Shown: piece after piece, positions 7,399 through 16,026 of the stretch
Layout: each line of letters starts with the position of its first letter
How positions within the stretch are numbered: position 1 is the first letter of the stretch
DNA from: CAYUCY01 sp964443525
GTDB lineage: Bacteria; Pseudomonadota; Alphaproteobacteria; Caedimonadales; Caedimonadaceae
Assembly: GCA_964443525.1 (NCBI GenBank)
Contig: CAYUCY010000020.1
Location: forward strand, 1-23,078
Direction: 5' to 3'
DNA: 23,078 bases
The notes under the pieces: generated by a model
What the model was told of the DNA's origin: nothing
Database searches by the model: none
What the model saw: the letters and a program-made list of their open reading frames with translations, nothing else
Translations under genes and position numbers: made by a program

Positions 7399-8343
7399 TC
7401 ACGCAGCGAGTGCTTTCATAGTCAAAGAATCTTCCTTGATGCCGATTCTTTTAATTTCCCATCGAAGTGTCACACCTGATGTCTTTTCTACGCGTTCCCT
7501 GACTTCCTCACCGAGCATCTCGAGATCTTCCGCTGTTGCATCGCCCGTATTGAGGAGAAAGTTGCAGTGCATTTCCGAGACCTGCGCCCCGCCGCGCCTC
7601 AATCCCCGGCAACCTGCCCGGTCAATGAGTTCCCAAGCCTTTTGTCCGTTAGGGTTGGCAAAAGTACTTCCTCCTGTCCGGCTTTTAACGGGCTGAGCTC
7701 CCTCACGTTCTAACATAATTTTTTGCATTTGTTCTGCAATGACGGCAGGATTTCCCGAGCGAACTTTAAAGCGCGCGCCGATAAAAACCCAATCTTCCGG
7801 AATACCGCAGTGGCGATAACTGAAATCCATGTCCTCAGGCGTTAGAGTCTTGAGCTGCCCTTTTGAGTCGAGGGCAAAAGCAACAATCAAAAAATCTTTG
7901 ATCTCACTGCCGTAGCAGCCAGCATTCATTCTCAATGCACCCCCAAGAGTCCCCGGAATGCCGACCAAAAACTCAAGACCCGACAATCCCTCTTCTTGAG
8001 CAATCAAAGCCAAGTTACGGTCTAAAAGACCTGCACCTACGTCAATTTCGTTTTCGCGAACCATCACATTCGTAAAGCCGCGACCCAGGCGAACCACGAC
8101 CCCTGGAACACCTCCGTCTCTGACAAGAAGGTTTGACCCGACCCCGATCGTCGTCACGGGTAATTCAGAGGGACGGTTCTTGATGAAAAACGATAGGTCT
8201 TCCGTGTCCTCGGGCTTGAAAAGAACTTGTGCAGGACCTCCCACGCGAAACCAAGTTAACTTTGATAAATGACTGTTTTCCGAATAGCGGCCTCTTACCT
8301 GCGGTAAAGAACCGATGGGTGAAAATTCAAATGCTGCAACCAT
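7399..8343 (-). CDS. murB: UDP-N-acetylenolpyruvoylglucosamine reductase (MurB)
   Basis: 314 residues. MurB is an FAD enzyme that reduces UDP-GlcNAc-enolpyruvate to UDP-MurNAc with NADPH, the second committed step of peptidoglycan synthesis. FAD-binding motifs: WFRVGGPAQV (31-40), GVGSNLLVRDGG (67-78) and GIPGTLGGALRMNAG (128-142). The catalytic serine is in GGSTFANP (Ser226) and the catalytic glutamate probably Glu296 in WEIKRIG. The length and compact C-terminal domain resemble the shorter type II enzymes. Start: ATG preceded by GGAGG with a six-base spacer, a strong site. It begins 11 bases after murC. murA, which makes its substrate, is not in the window. Confidence 0.97.
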   Translation of the reverse strand: MVAAFEFSPIGSLPQVRGRYSENSHLSKLTWFRVGGPAQVLFKPEDTEDLSFFIKNRPSELPVTTIGVGSNLLVRDGGVPGVVVRLGRGFTNVMVRENEIDVGAGLLDRNLALIAQEEGLSGLEFLVGIPGTLGGALRMNAGCYGSEIKDFLIVAFALDSKGQLKTLTPEDMDFSYRHCGIPEDWVFIGARFKVRSGNPAVIAEQMQKIMLEREGAQPVKSRTGGSTFANPNGQKAWELIDRAGCRGLRRGGAQVSEMHCNFLLNTGDATAEDLEMLGEEVRERVEKTSGVTLRWEIKRIGIKEDSLTMKALAA

Positions 8344-8354
8344 CTCTGACCTCC

Positions 8355-9809
8355 CTAGCCATAAGTTCCAACCCTTTTTAGTGGCGCGGCCATTTGCTCC
8401 AACTGCAGAGCAAGGTCACGGGCCCACCCCGTAATGCTGCCGGCCCCCATGCAAATCACAAAATCATCTTTTTGAGCTATTTTTTGAACATGACTTGCTA
8501 AATCAGCCTGTCCGTCGAAAGCGAAGACATGCCCTCTATGATGCTTCTTTAAATCTGAAACAAATCTCTCGTGATCGAGATCCGGGACGGGATCTTCGCC
8601 TGCAGGATAGAAGGAAGAAACACCTACAATATCCGCATCTTCAAAGCAGGTCAGAAAATCCTGATAAAGGTCGCGCCATCTTGAATAGCGGTGAGGTTGA
8701 ACAATTGCGGTTGTTCTTCCTTGCGTCACGATGCGAGCTGTTCTCAAGACGGCTTTTATTTCAGTCGGATGATGAGCATAATCGTCAATAATTGTGATTC
8801 CGTCATATTCTCCGACTTTGGTGAATCGGCGATTCACGCCTTTGAATTCTCTAAATCCTCTTAAAAGGCGGCTCGGCTCAACCCCTAGTTCAAACGCTAA
8901 AGCAAAAATACTCAAGGCATTTTGAATGTTATGTTCCCCGAACATATTCAAATGAACGCCCTCTAGACGGGATACTCGAGGCGCATTCTTACACATCAAG
9001 AAAAAGTGGTCCGAAAAGGTAACGTCAAAAGTCGCCCCATCAGGCCCCAAATGAACGTTCGTTGCCCGTACGTCAGATGTCTCGGAAAAACCGTAAGTCA
9101 CGATGCGACGATCCGTCAGTTTTGACCGAAGAACTGCAACCGGTTCTTGATCGGCACAAAGGATACCAAGCCCGTAAAAGGGGAGATTCTCGATGAATTG
9201 ACGAAACGCAGCATGAAGGGCGTCTACGGTTCCGTAATGCTCCATGTGTTCAGGCTCGATATTGGTAACGATCGCAATCGTGGCAGGGAGCCTTGTGAAG
9301 GTCCCGTCGGATTCATCCGCCTCCACAATGATCCACTCTCCCGTTCCCAAACGGGCATTCGTTCCGTAAGAATTGATAATCCCCCCACTCACAACCGTAG
9401 GATCAAGTCCTGCCGCCTCTAAAACACACGCTCCTAAAGAAGTAGTCGTTGTCTTGCCGTGTGTTCCGGCTACGGCAATAGAGGGCTTTAGTCGCATAAG
9501 TTCTGCTAGCATATCGGCTCGCTTAACGACGGGAATCATCAACCGTCTCGCCTCGATAAGCTCAGGATTAGAGGGCTTCACAGCCGAAGACACGACAATG
9601 ACAGCAGCTTCCTGAACATGTGCGACGTCGTGACCGATATAAATGGGGATCCCTAACATGCGAAGACGTTGGACATTTGCGTTATCAGCTTGATCACTCC
9701 CTCGAACCGCATATCCAAGGGAATGAAGGACTTCCGCGATACCGCTCATCCCTATCCCACCGATGCCGACAAAATGAATAATACCAACGGATTGCGGTTG
9801 AATGCGCAT
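8355..9809 (-). CDS. murC: UDP-N-acetylmuramate--L-alanine ligase (MurC)
   Basis: 484 residues. MurC adds L-alanine, the first residue of the stem peptide, to UDP-MurNAc using ATP. The N-terminal Rossmann-like domain opens with IHFVGIGGIGMSGIAEVL (11-28). The ATP P-loop is AGTHGKTTTT (114-123), with GTHGK typical of MurC rather than MurD, E or F. Further motifs are IVEADESDGTF, VTNIEPEHMEHYG and the C-terminal DDYAHHPTEIKAVL and QPHRYSR. AGGA six bases before ATG supports the start. It begins 37 bases after murG, one of the longer gaps in the cluster. Confidence 0.98.
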   Translation of the reverse strand: MRIQPQSVGIIHFVGIGGIGMSGIAEVLHSLGYAVRGSDQADNANVQRLRMLGIPIYIGHDVAHVQEAAVIVVSSAVKPSNPELIEARRLMIPVVKRADMLAELMRLKPSIAVAGTHGKTTTTSLGACVLEAAGLDPTVVSGGIINSYGTNARLGTGEWIIVEADESDGTFTRLPATIAIVTNIEPEHMEHYGTVDALHAAFRQFIENLPFYGLGILCADQEPVAVLRSKLTDRRIVTYGFSETSDVRATNVHLGPDGATFDVTFSDHFFLMCKNAPRVSRLEGVHLNMFGEHNIQNALSIFALAFELGVEPSRLLRGFREFKGVNRRFTKVGEYDGITIIDDYAHHPTEIKAVLRTARIVTQGRTTAIVQPHRYSRWRDLYQDFLTCFEDADIVGVSSFYPAGEDPVPDLDHERFVSDLKKHHRGHVFAFDGQADLASHVQKIAQKDDFVICMGAGSITGWARDLALQLEQMAAPLKRVGTYG

Positions 9810-9846
9810 AAGAAATCCTAACTTAGTTCTAAGATTTATCCCTACC

Positions 9847-10941
9847 CTATTTTGAGGCAGATTCCAAGATCACTTCAGCTAATTTTTTTGCCGCCCCCCG
9901 AGATGAAAGCTTAAGTATTTGTTCTGATGCAAAAAGAAGTGCTTCGGGATGATTCATGAAACGGATTAACATCTCAGCAATACCTTGAGGGCAAAGGTCT
10001 TTTTCTTGGATCATCCAAGCGCCACCTATCTCAATACAAAGCTTGGCATTTGCAGTTTGATGATCATCCTTCGCATAAGGGTAAGGAACGAAAAGACATG
10101 GCCTTCCCGCTGTCGCAACCTCCGCTAAAGAAGAAGCGCCCGAACGTGAAATAACGAGGTGAGCCTCCTCCAAAAGAATCGGGATATTCTCAAAAAAAGG
10201 CCGAAGGGTTGAATACCCCACAAATGAAAATAGCTTTTTCCGAAGAATAATCTCGTCTTCTGCCCTGCATTGGAGGGTCAGATAAACTCTCTTCTGAAGA
10301 GGCTTAGGCAGAAGAATGAGCGCTTCAACGACTTGCTCCGCCAATAACTTCGCGCCCTGACTCCCTCCCAGAACCAGAAGATGAAAAGGAGAATCCTTTT
10401 CAGACGGTTGATAGGGTCGACGACCTCTCTCTTCGATTTCAAGACGAACGGGCATCCCTACGTAAGACGTTTTCTTCTCGAGAGAGTGAGAAAGCCCTCG
10501 AACGGAAGGCGTTGAAATCATTAGTTTCTTAGCAAAACGCGTAAAAAACCTATTTGTTTGCCCTACATGGGCATTTTGTTCATGTAGATAAAGCGGTCTC
10601 AAAGAAAACACCCCGGCCAAAACGCCGGCAAATGTCGGATATCCTCCGAAGCCCACGACAAAGGCGGGTCTCTTTAAGATCATTCGAATCCACATCATCA
10701 CGGAGGAAAAGAGAAGGGAGAGAAAAAAAAGTCCTTTCTTAAAGAGGTTTCCCCGATAAGGCAGAAGAGGCAACTGATAAAGATGTGCCGGAAAATTCTC
10801 GGGGAGATATTTCCGGCCTCGTGCATCACAAATGAAATACACTTCCTTCCCTTGTCGAGTCAATTCCTGCGTTAAGGAAAACGCCGGGAAAACATGCCCT
10901 CCCGTACCTCCTGCAATGATAAAAATCGGCTTTTCCGACAC
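9847..10941 (-). CDS. murG: Lipid II synthase, undecaprenyl-PP-MurNAc-pentapeptide GlcNAc transferase (MurG)
   Basis: 364 residues. MurG is a peripheral glycosyltransferase (GT-B fold) on the inner face of the membrane; it transfers GlcNAc from UDP-GlcNAc to lipid I, making lipid II. The first G-loop is AGGTGGHVFPA (10-20), followed by FGGYPTFAGVLAG, HEQNAHVGQTNR, LGGSQGAKLL (G-loop of the C-terminal domain) and the UDP-sugar site SRSGASSLAEVATAGRPC with PYPYAKDDHQTANA. A hydrophobic patch near residue 80 (SLLFSSVMMWI) fits membrane association. The start is GTG and shares one base with the ftsW stop (TAGTG), with GGGAG seven bases upstream, so the two genes are translationally coupled. Confidence 0.98.
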   Translation of the reverse strand: MSEKPIFIIAGGTGGHVFPAFSLTQELTRQGKEVYFICDARGRKYLPENFPAHLYQLPLLPYRGNLFKKGLFFLSLLFSSVMMWIRMILKRPAFVVGFGGYPTFAGVLAGVFSLRPLYLHEQNAHVGQTNRFFTRFAKKLMISTPSVRGLSHSLEKKTSYVGMPVRLEIEERGRRPYQPSEKDSPFHLLVLGGSQGAKLLAEQVVEALILLPKPLQKRVYLTLQCRAEDEIILRKKLFSFVGYSTLRPFFENIPILLEEAHLVISRSGASSLAEVATAGRPCLFVPYPYAKDDHQTANAKLCIEIGGAWMIQEKDLCPQGIAEMLIRFMNHPEALLFASEQILKLSSRGAAKKLAEVILESASK

Positions 10942-12083
10942 TAGAATTCTCCCTTTCCGCGCTTGCGGGTCAAGCCCAGAACCATGCCCATACCGATGGC
11001 AAGAGCCATCATCGATGAACCACCGTAGCTGATAAAGGGAAGCGTCATCCCCTTAGTCGGAATCAAATGAAGTGTAGAAGCCATATTAATGAGCGCTTGT
11101 AAGCCGAATTCCATAGCAAGACCGCTGGTCGCAAGCACGATAAACAAATCATTTTCATGGAGGACTCTCAAGAGGGATCTCACGACAATAAACCCGAAGA
11201 TGCAGACGATGAGGAGACAAAGAAAAATACCGAATTCCTCCCCTGCCACGGCAAAAATAAAATCCGCATGGGCATCGGGCAAGTGGTTCTTGACGACTCC
11301 TTCACCGGGACCTTGACCAAAAAGACCTCCGTTCATGAAAGCTTCAAGGGACTGAGTAATTTGATACCGATCAGAATATTTATCTCCCGAGTCGGGACTT
11401 AGAAAACGATCAACGCGAGAAGCCACGTGAGGAAACAAAAAATAAGCGCCCACGAGACCTGCACCTCCGATCCCGAGCGCCAAGAAAACCCATAGGATCG
11501 GCAAGCCCGCTAAAAATAATTGGCCGAAGAAAACAAGAGAAGTTAAAACAACCATCCCCATATCGGGCTGAAGTCCCAAGAGCACCAGTACAAACGCGTA
11601 AAGGCCCAAGGCCACTTGGGTTCCCGGGAACTCTTTATTGATCTTTCCTTCAACGATCATCCAAGCGCACATGACGACGAGCGCCGGTTTTATGAATTCG
11701 GATGGCTGAAGGGAAAACCCGACAAAAGAAAGCCACCGCCTTGCTCCTTTAATTTCAACGCCGATGAAGAAAGTACCAATCAACAGAAGAATGCCCCCGG
11801 TATACAGGATCAACGAAAATCGCTTGAGCTCCTTCAACGTCAGGAGAGAAACACCGACAAGAAGAGAAAAAACGGGCAACAGATAGATAAAATGTCTTTT
11901 AACAAAGTAAAAATCGTCCACTCGAATGCGTTGGGCCACGGACGGACTTGCAGCAAGGGTGAGAAAAAAGCCGATCGCCATCAGGGAACAAAGCGCGCCG
12001 AAATTCCAACGATCAACCGTCCACCACCATCTCCCCAACGGGCTCGTGTCTTGTCTGGAAAAAGCCTTCGTTTTCATATTCAT
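10941..12083 (-). CDS. ftsW: Septal peptidoglycan polymerase FtsW (SEDS family)
   Basis: 380 residues with about ten membrane helices. FtsW is the SEDS-family glycosyltransferase that polymerises lipid II at the septum together with FtsI. Family signatures: ARRWLSFVGFSLQPSEFIKPALV, LLGLQPDMGMVVL, the extracytoplasmic GQGPGEGVVKNHLPDAHADFIFAVAGEEFG, and the C-terminal IPTKGMTLPFISYGGSSMMA. The short cytoplasmic N-terminus and the position between murD and murG favour FtsW over RodA. The ATG comes four bases after the murD stop with only a weak ribosome site (AAAAAG), so translation probably relies on coupling. Its end overlaps murG by one base. Confidence 0.97.
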   Translation of the reverse strand: MNMKTKAFSRQDTSPLGRWWWTVDRWNFGALCSLMAIGFFLTLAASPSVAQRIRVDDFYFVKRHFIYLLPVFSLLVGVSLLTLKELKRFSLILYTGGILLLIGTFFIGVEIKGARRWLSFVGFSLQPSEFIKPALVVMCAWMIVEGKINKEFPGTQVALGLYAFVLVLLGLQPDMGMVVLTSLVFFGQLFLAGLPILWVFLALGIGGAGLVGAYFLFPHVASRVDRFLSPDSGDKYSDRYQITQSLEAFMNGGLFGQGPGEGVVKNHLPDAHADFIFAVAGEEFGIFLCLLIVCIFGFIVVRSLLRVLHENDLFIVLATSGLAMEFGLQALINMASTLHLIPTKGMTLPFISYGGSSMMALAIGMGMVLGLTRKRGKGEF

Positions 12084-12087
12084 CTTT

Positions 12088-13497
12088 TTAAAGAAGGGCC
12101 TCCATTAAAGATTGCGATGCTGTTTTTTCGACCAAGTCTTGATAGAGTTTCCGGAAAACATCCCCTCGATGCTCAAAACTCTTAAATTGATCCAGACTTG
12201 CGCAAGCCGGCGACAACAGCACAACGGGATTTCGGTGATTCTCTTTTTGCGCATCTTTAAAAGCAAGAGGGACAGCTTGGCCGAGGGTTTCACAACGCGT
12301 TAAAGATAGCTTCCCTTCAAGCTGTTCCTCAAAAAGATCTGCCGCCTCGCCGATCACATAGGCATGTCGGACCCTTGAATAATAAGAATCAAGTCCTTCC
12401 AAGCCCCCCGCCTTAGGCCTTCCGCCCAAAATCCAGTAGATTTCCTTGAAACTTTCAAGTGCTTTTGAGGCCGCCTCTGCATTTGTTGCTTTGCTGTCAT
12501 TTACAAAACGCACCCTTTCGCAAAATCCGACAAACTCCATGCGATGAGGAAGCCCTTCAAACGTTTTCATCGCGAGGCAAATTTGCTCCTGGCTAAGTCC
12601 TTCAAAGCGACACGCAGCAAAAGCGGCTGCTGCATTTTGTCCGTTGTGGGCCCCTTGAAGGGAAAGATGCTGCGTCAGATCGAAGAAAGATCGGCCGCCT
12701 TCCCAGTATGTATCATAAAGTTTCCCATTCTGATAAAAGATCCCTGCTTCAAGAGGAGACTTACATGAAATCGGGACAACCGTATGGTACGGGCTATCTT
12801 TCAAGGCCTCATAAAGTTGGAGGCTCTTCGGATCATCCACACCGATGATGACATTCTGGTGTGTTGAAGCTTCAAAAATCCTTTTCTTTGCAGCCACATA
12901 CCCGTCCAAAGATCCGTGCCGATCGATATGATCAAGCGAAATATTCAAAAAGACGGCTGTATCAGCCGAGAGTGACGGCACTCGCTCCAACTGGTAGGAG
13001 GAAAGCTCGAGCACATATCTTTCATTCGCCTCAAGAGGATTTAAATTTAAAACGGGTTCTCCGATGTTTCCACCGACTTGTGTCTTCGGAAAAACCGACT
13101 TTAAAATATGGCCGATGAGAGCTGTCGTCGTCGATTTACCGTTTGAACCTGTCACACAAATATAAGAAGCCTCAGGACAAGATTGGCATAAAAGCTCAAT
13201 ATCGGATATAATGGGCACACCTGCCTCTGCAGCCTTTTGAGCAATGGGATGAGGAGAGGGTAGAAAATGGGGGATCCCAGGGCTTAAAACCAGTGCCTTG
13301 ATTTGACTCCAGCCAGCCTCCGTCAAATCCTTGAGAGGGATTTGATCAAGCAAAGCTTTTTGACGCGTCTCGGGTGAATCGTCCCAGCACAAAGGCTTAG
13401 CGCCCCCTGCTTGCAGCGCTTTTGCTGCTGAGCTTCCGGTCTTGCCGAGACCCAAAACTGCGACCCAATCCCCTTCGAAGGTGTAGACGGGAATCAT
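12088..13497 (-). CDS. murD: UDP-N-acetylmuramoylalanine--D-glutamate ligase (MurD)
   Basis: 469 residues. MurD adds D-glutamate to UDP-MurNAc-L-Ala using ATP. The N-terminal uracil-binding domain has VLGLGKTGSSAA (14-25); the P-loop is TGSNGKSTTT (116-125); then GGNIGEPVL, LELSSYQLE, LNISLDHIDRHGS, the ligase-domain FVNDSKATNAEAASKAL, ILGGRPKAGG and LLSPACASLDQFKSFEHRG. The LSPACASxDxFxxFxxRG block is diagnostic for MurD. A GAGG ribosome site lies nine bases before ATG inside the last codons of mraY; the gap to mraY is six bases. All conserved residues I can check are present. Confidence 0.98.
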   Translation of the reverse strand: MIPVYTFEGDWVAVLGLGKTGSSAAKALQAGGAKPLCWDDSPETRQKALLDQIPLKDLTEAGWSQIKALVLSPGIPHFLPSPHPIAQKAAEAGVPIISDIELLCQSCPEASYICVTGSNGKSTTTALIGHILKSVFPKTQVGGNIGEPVLNLNPLEANERYVLELSSYQLERVPSLSADTAVFLNISLDHIDRHGSLDGYVAAKKRIFEASTHQNVIIGVDDPKSLQLYEALKDSPYHTVVPISCKSPLEAGIFYQNGKLYDTYWEGGRSFFDLTQHLSLQGAHNGQNAAAAFAACRFEGLSQEQICLAMKTFEGLPHRMEFVGFCERVRFVNDSKATNAEAASKALESFKEIYWILGGRPKAGGLEGLDSYYSRVRHAYVIGEAADLFEEQLEGKLSLTRCETLGQAVPLAFKDAQKENHRNPVVLLSPACASLDQFKSFEHRGDVFRKLYQDLVEKTASQSLMEALL

Positions 13498-13503
13498 AAA
13501 ATT

Positions 13504-14592
13504 TTACCTCAATTTTAAGGTTGAAAGTCCGATTAATGCAAAAATAATAGCTAAAATCCAAAAGCGAATCACCACTGTTTGCTCGGCCCATCCTTTTTTC
13601 TCAAAATGGTGATGGATCGGCGCCATTAGGAAAATGCGCTTACGTGTCATTTTATAGTAACCGACCTGTAAAATGACGGAGATGGCTTCCAACACGAAAA
13701 GGCCTCCGATAATAGCAAGGACGATTTCATGCTTGGTAATAACGCTGATAGCGCCCAACGCCCCGCCCATGGCAAGAGATCCAGTGTCTCCCATGAAGAC
13801 TTGGGCCGGCGGTGCATTGAACCACAAAAACCCGAGCCCTGCTCCTACCATAGCACCACAAAAAACAGAAAGCTCCCCACTCCCGACAACGTATGGAATC
13901 TGAAGATAGGTTGCAAAGATATGGTTCCCGACCAGATACGCAATGAAGGCAAAACAGCTTGCAGCAATCATGATAGGGCCTATGGCAAGACCGTCGAGAC
14001 CGTCCGTCAAATTCACGGCATTAGACGCCCCGACCAAAACGACCACTGTAAAAGGAATAAAAAACCATCCCAAATCCAGAATCACCTCCTTAAAGAAGGG
14101 AATCGTAAGCCCCGTAGAGAGACTCCCTTCCCTTGCTTCCATCACAAGATAAGCGGCGCCTGCAGAAAGCAAAATCTGAAACAGAAGCTTCCCTTTGGCG
14201 GAAACACCCTTCGAGGACCTTTTCGTGAGTTTAAGGTAATCATCCATCGCACCCAAGAGGCCGAAGCCGACTGTAATACCGATGACAATCCAAACATATA
14301 TATTCGTCAAATTACCCCACAAAAGCGTACTAATCAGAATAGATGCCAAAATAAGAACACCCCCCATGGTCGGTGTCCCCTTCTTTGTCTCAAGATGGGT
14401 TTGGGGGCCGTCTTCCCGAATGGGCTGTCCGTGAGCCTGCAAGGATTTTAAAAAAGCGATAAAACGGGGTCCCAATAAAAAGCTCATCAAAAGAGCCGTT
14501 AAAAGCGCTCCCCCCGTTCGAAACGTAATGTACTTGAAGACGTTAAAGGCTGAGAATTCATCCGCTAAGGGGTAAAGAAAATGGTAAAACAT
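13504..14592 (-). CDS. mraY: Phospho-N-acetylmuramoyl-pentapeptide-transferase (MraY)
   Basis: 362 residues, polytopic inner membrane protein with about ten helices. MraY transfers phospho-MurNAc-pentapeptide from UDP to undecaprenyl phosphate, giving lipid I. Visible signatures: KKGTPTMGGVL (70-80), the aspartate pair in GAMDDYLKLTKR (114-125), NAVNLTDGLDGLA (191-203), GDTGSLAMGGALG (268-280) and the MraY-specific APIHHHFEKKGW (324-335). The aspartates at 117, 118 and in TDGLDG correspond to the Mg2+ and catalytic positions of the family. The ATG lies three bases after the murF stop and no good ribosome site is visible, so translation is probably coupled to murF. Confidence 0.98.
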   Translation of the reverse strand: MFYHFLYPLADEFSAFNVFKYITFRTGGALLTALLMSFLLGPRFIAFLKSLQAHGQPIREDGPQTHLETKKGTPTMGGVLILASILISTLLWGNLTNIYVWIVIGITVGFGLLGAMDDYLKLTKRSSKGVSAKGKLLFQILLSAGAAYLVMEAREGSLSTGLTIPFFKEVILDLGWFFIPFTVVVLVGASNAVNLTDGLDGLAIGPIMIAASCFAFIAYLVGNHIFATYLQIPYVVGSGELSVFCGAMVGAGLGFLWFNAPPAQVFMGDTGSLAMGGALGAISVITKHEIVLAIIGGLFVLEAISVILQVGYYKMTRKRIFLMAPIHHHFEKKGWAEQTVVIRFWILAIIFALIGLSTLKLR

Positions 14593-14595
14593 CGT

Positions 14596-16026
14596 TTATG
14601 CACAAGCTTTCCTCAGGTTCTTCTCAGCACCCACCTTTAAAAGAGCCTCAACAAACGCATACATCCGGCCACGATGAGCATATTGGCCCTTTGATCCTTT
14701 AATGAGAATACAATCGTTGGGTTTTACGGATGACAAAACCAAAGGGACAAGAGCAGACACATCGTCTTCGTGTCCTCCCCGGAGTCTCTCAGGAAGAAGG
14801 TCGTATAAATCTTTCATCTTCGGCCCCGTTGTGAAAACAAGATCGACACGAGCCCGTTCAAGAGGCTCCATCAGAACCTGATGTTCCGCCTTTGACCTCT
14901 CGCCCAGCTCATTCATATCTCCCAGAATTGCAATGCGCCTGCCGTTTTCGAAGGGACTGATCTTTCCAAGGACGGAAAGAGCGGCCCTCATGGAAGTCGG
15001 TCCTGCGTTATAACTTTCATCAATAATCGTTAAAGTTCCGGATTGACAGGGAATGCGGTGAATCTCTCCCCTTCCTTCCGGAATCTTTAAATGGATCAGA
15101 TCTTCTGCTGCTTTTTCAACCTTTCCTCCTGCCGCATAAACGGTGGCTAGAATACCGGCCGTATTGATGACCCAATGATCGGCAAGTGTGGGGATTCGTA
15201 CGATTAAAGTTTTGTCGAGGTAAGTCAAAGTCAACAGTTGCCCTTCAGAGAGGGGTTCGACTTCCTTTATTCTAAAGTTAGCCTTTTCATGCGTTCCGAA
15301 AGTCAAGACTTTGAGACCTCGTGCTTCAGCTTTTGAGGAAAGACGCTCGAACACTTCGATATCGCGATTGAGAACAGCAATCGCACCTTTCTCGATCCCC
15401 TCAAAAATTTCTGCTTTGGCATCAGCAATCCCTTCAAGAGAACCCAAATGCTCTATATGCATCTCGGTCACTGTTGTAATAAGAGCAATATGGGGTCGGG
15501 CAATTCTCGTCAATGCCGCCAATTCGCCCGCATGATTCATCCCCATTTCAAGAACGAGATAAGCACAGCTAGGGTCATGATTAACGAGGGTATAGGGAAC
15601 TCCCCAATGATTATTAAAACTGCGTTCACTTGCCTGGGTTTTAGCTTGCTGATTCAGAAGAAAAGCCAGATTTTCTTTAGAACCCGTTTTTCCGACGCTG
15701 CCCGTCACCGCAATGACTTTTGCTCTTGTTCTCTCTCTTGCTGCGCGCGCTAAATCCTGAAGAGCACAAAAAGTATCTTCCACCAAAAGACATTTATCGG
15801 CTGGAACACCCTCCGGCACATGATTCACAATGGCGGCAACAGCCCCCGCCTCAAGGGCTTTAAGAACATGTTCATGACCATCGGTCTTGGGGCCTTTCAA
15901 GGCGATAAAAGCTTGACCGGGAACAAGCTCCCGAGAATCTTTTGCAAGGCCCGAGCAAGTCCAAGAAGAACTGGCACTCCCCCTAACAGCTGAGGCAATC
16001 TCATCCGATGTCCACAAAGAGGTCAT
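14596..16026 (-). CDS. murF: UDP-MurNAc-tripeptide--D-alanyl-D-alanine ligase (MurF)
   Basis: 476 residues. MurF adds the D-Ala-D-Ala made by Ddl to the UDP-MurNAc-tripeptide, completing the pentapeptide. The N-terminal domain has LAKDSRELVPGQAFIALKG (28-45) and TDGHEHV; the P-loop is TGSVGKTGSKE (108-118). Then RSFNNHWGVPYTLV, LEMGMNHAGEL and TEMHIEHLGS, and in the ligase domain DESYNAGPTSMRAAL and AILGDMNELGERS, both diagnostic for MurF. Its start overlaps the murE stop by four bases (ATGA), with AGGAAGG eight bases upstream. The Gly in GKTGSK, where many MurF enzymes have Thr or Ser, is as far as I recall normal for alphaproteobacteria. Confidence 0.97.
   Translation of the reverse strand: MTSLWTSDEIASAVRGSASSSWTCSGLAKDSRELVPGQAFIALKGPKTDGHEHVLKALEAGAVAAIVNHVPEGVPADKCLLVEDTFCALQDLARAARERTRAKVIAVTGSVGKTGSKENLAFLLNQQAKTQASERSFNNHWGVPYTLVNHDPSCAYLVLEMGMNHAGELAALTRIARPHIALITTVTEMHIEHLGSLEGIADAKAEIFEGIEKGAIAVLNRDIEVFERLSSKAEARGLKVLTFGTHEKANFRIKEVEPLSEGQLLTLTYLDKTLIVRIPTLADHWVINTAGILATVYAAGGKVEKAAEDLIHLKIPEGRGEIHRIPCQSGTLTIIDESYNAGPTSMRAALSVLGKISPFENGRRIAILGDMNELGERSKAEHQVLMEPLERARVDLVFTTGPKMKDLYDLLPERLRGGHEDDVSALVPLVLSSVKPNDCILIKGSKGQYAHRGRMYAFVEALLKVGAEKNLRKACA

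Noticed and set aside
15673..15705. Odd glycine in the MurF P-loop (GKTGSK)
   Set aside because: Other alphaproteobacterial MurF enzymes, as I recall, also have Gly here, and all other motifs are intact.
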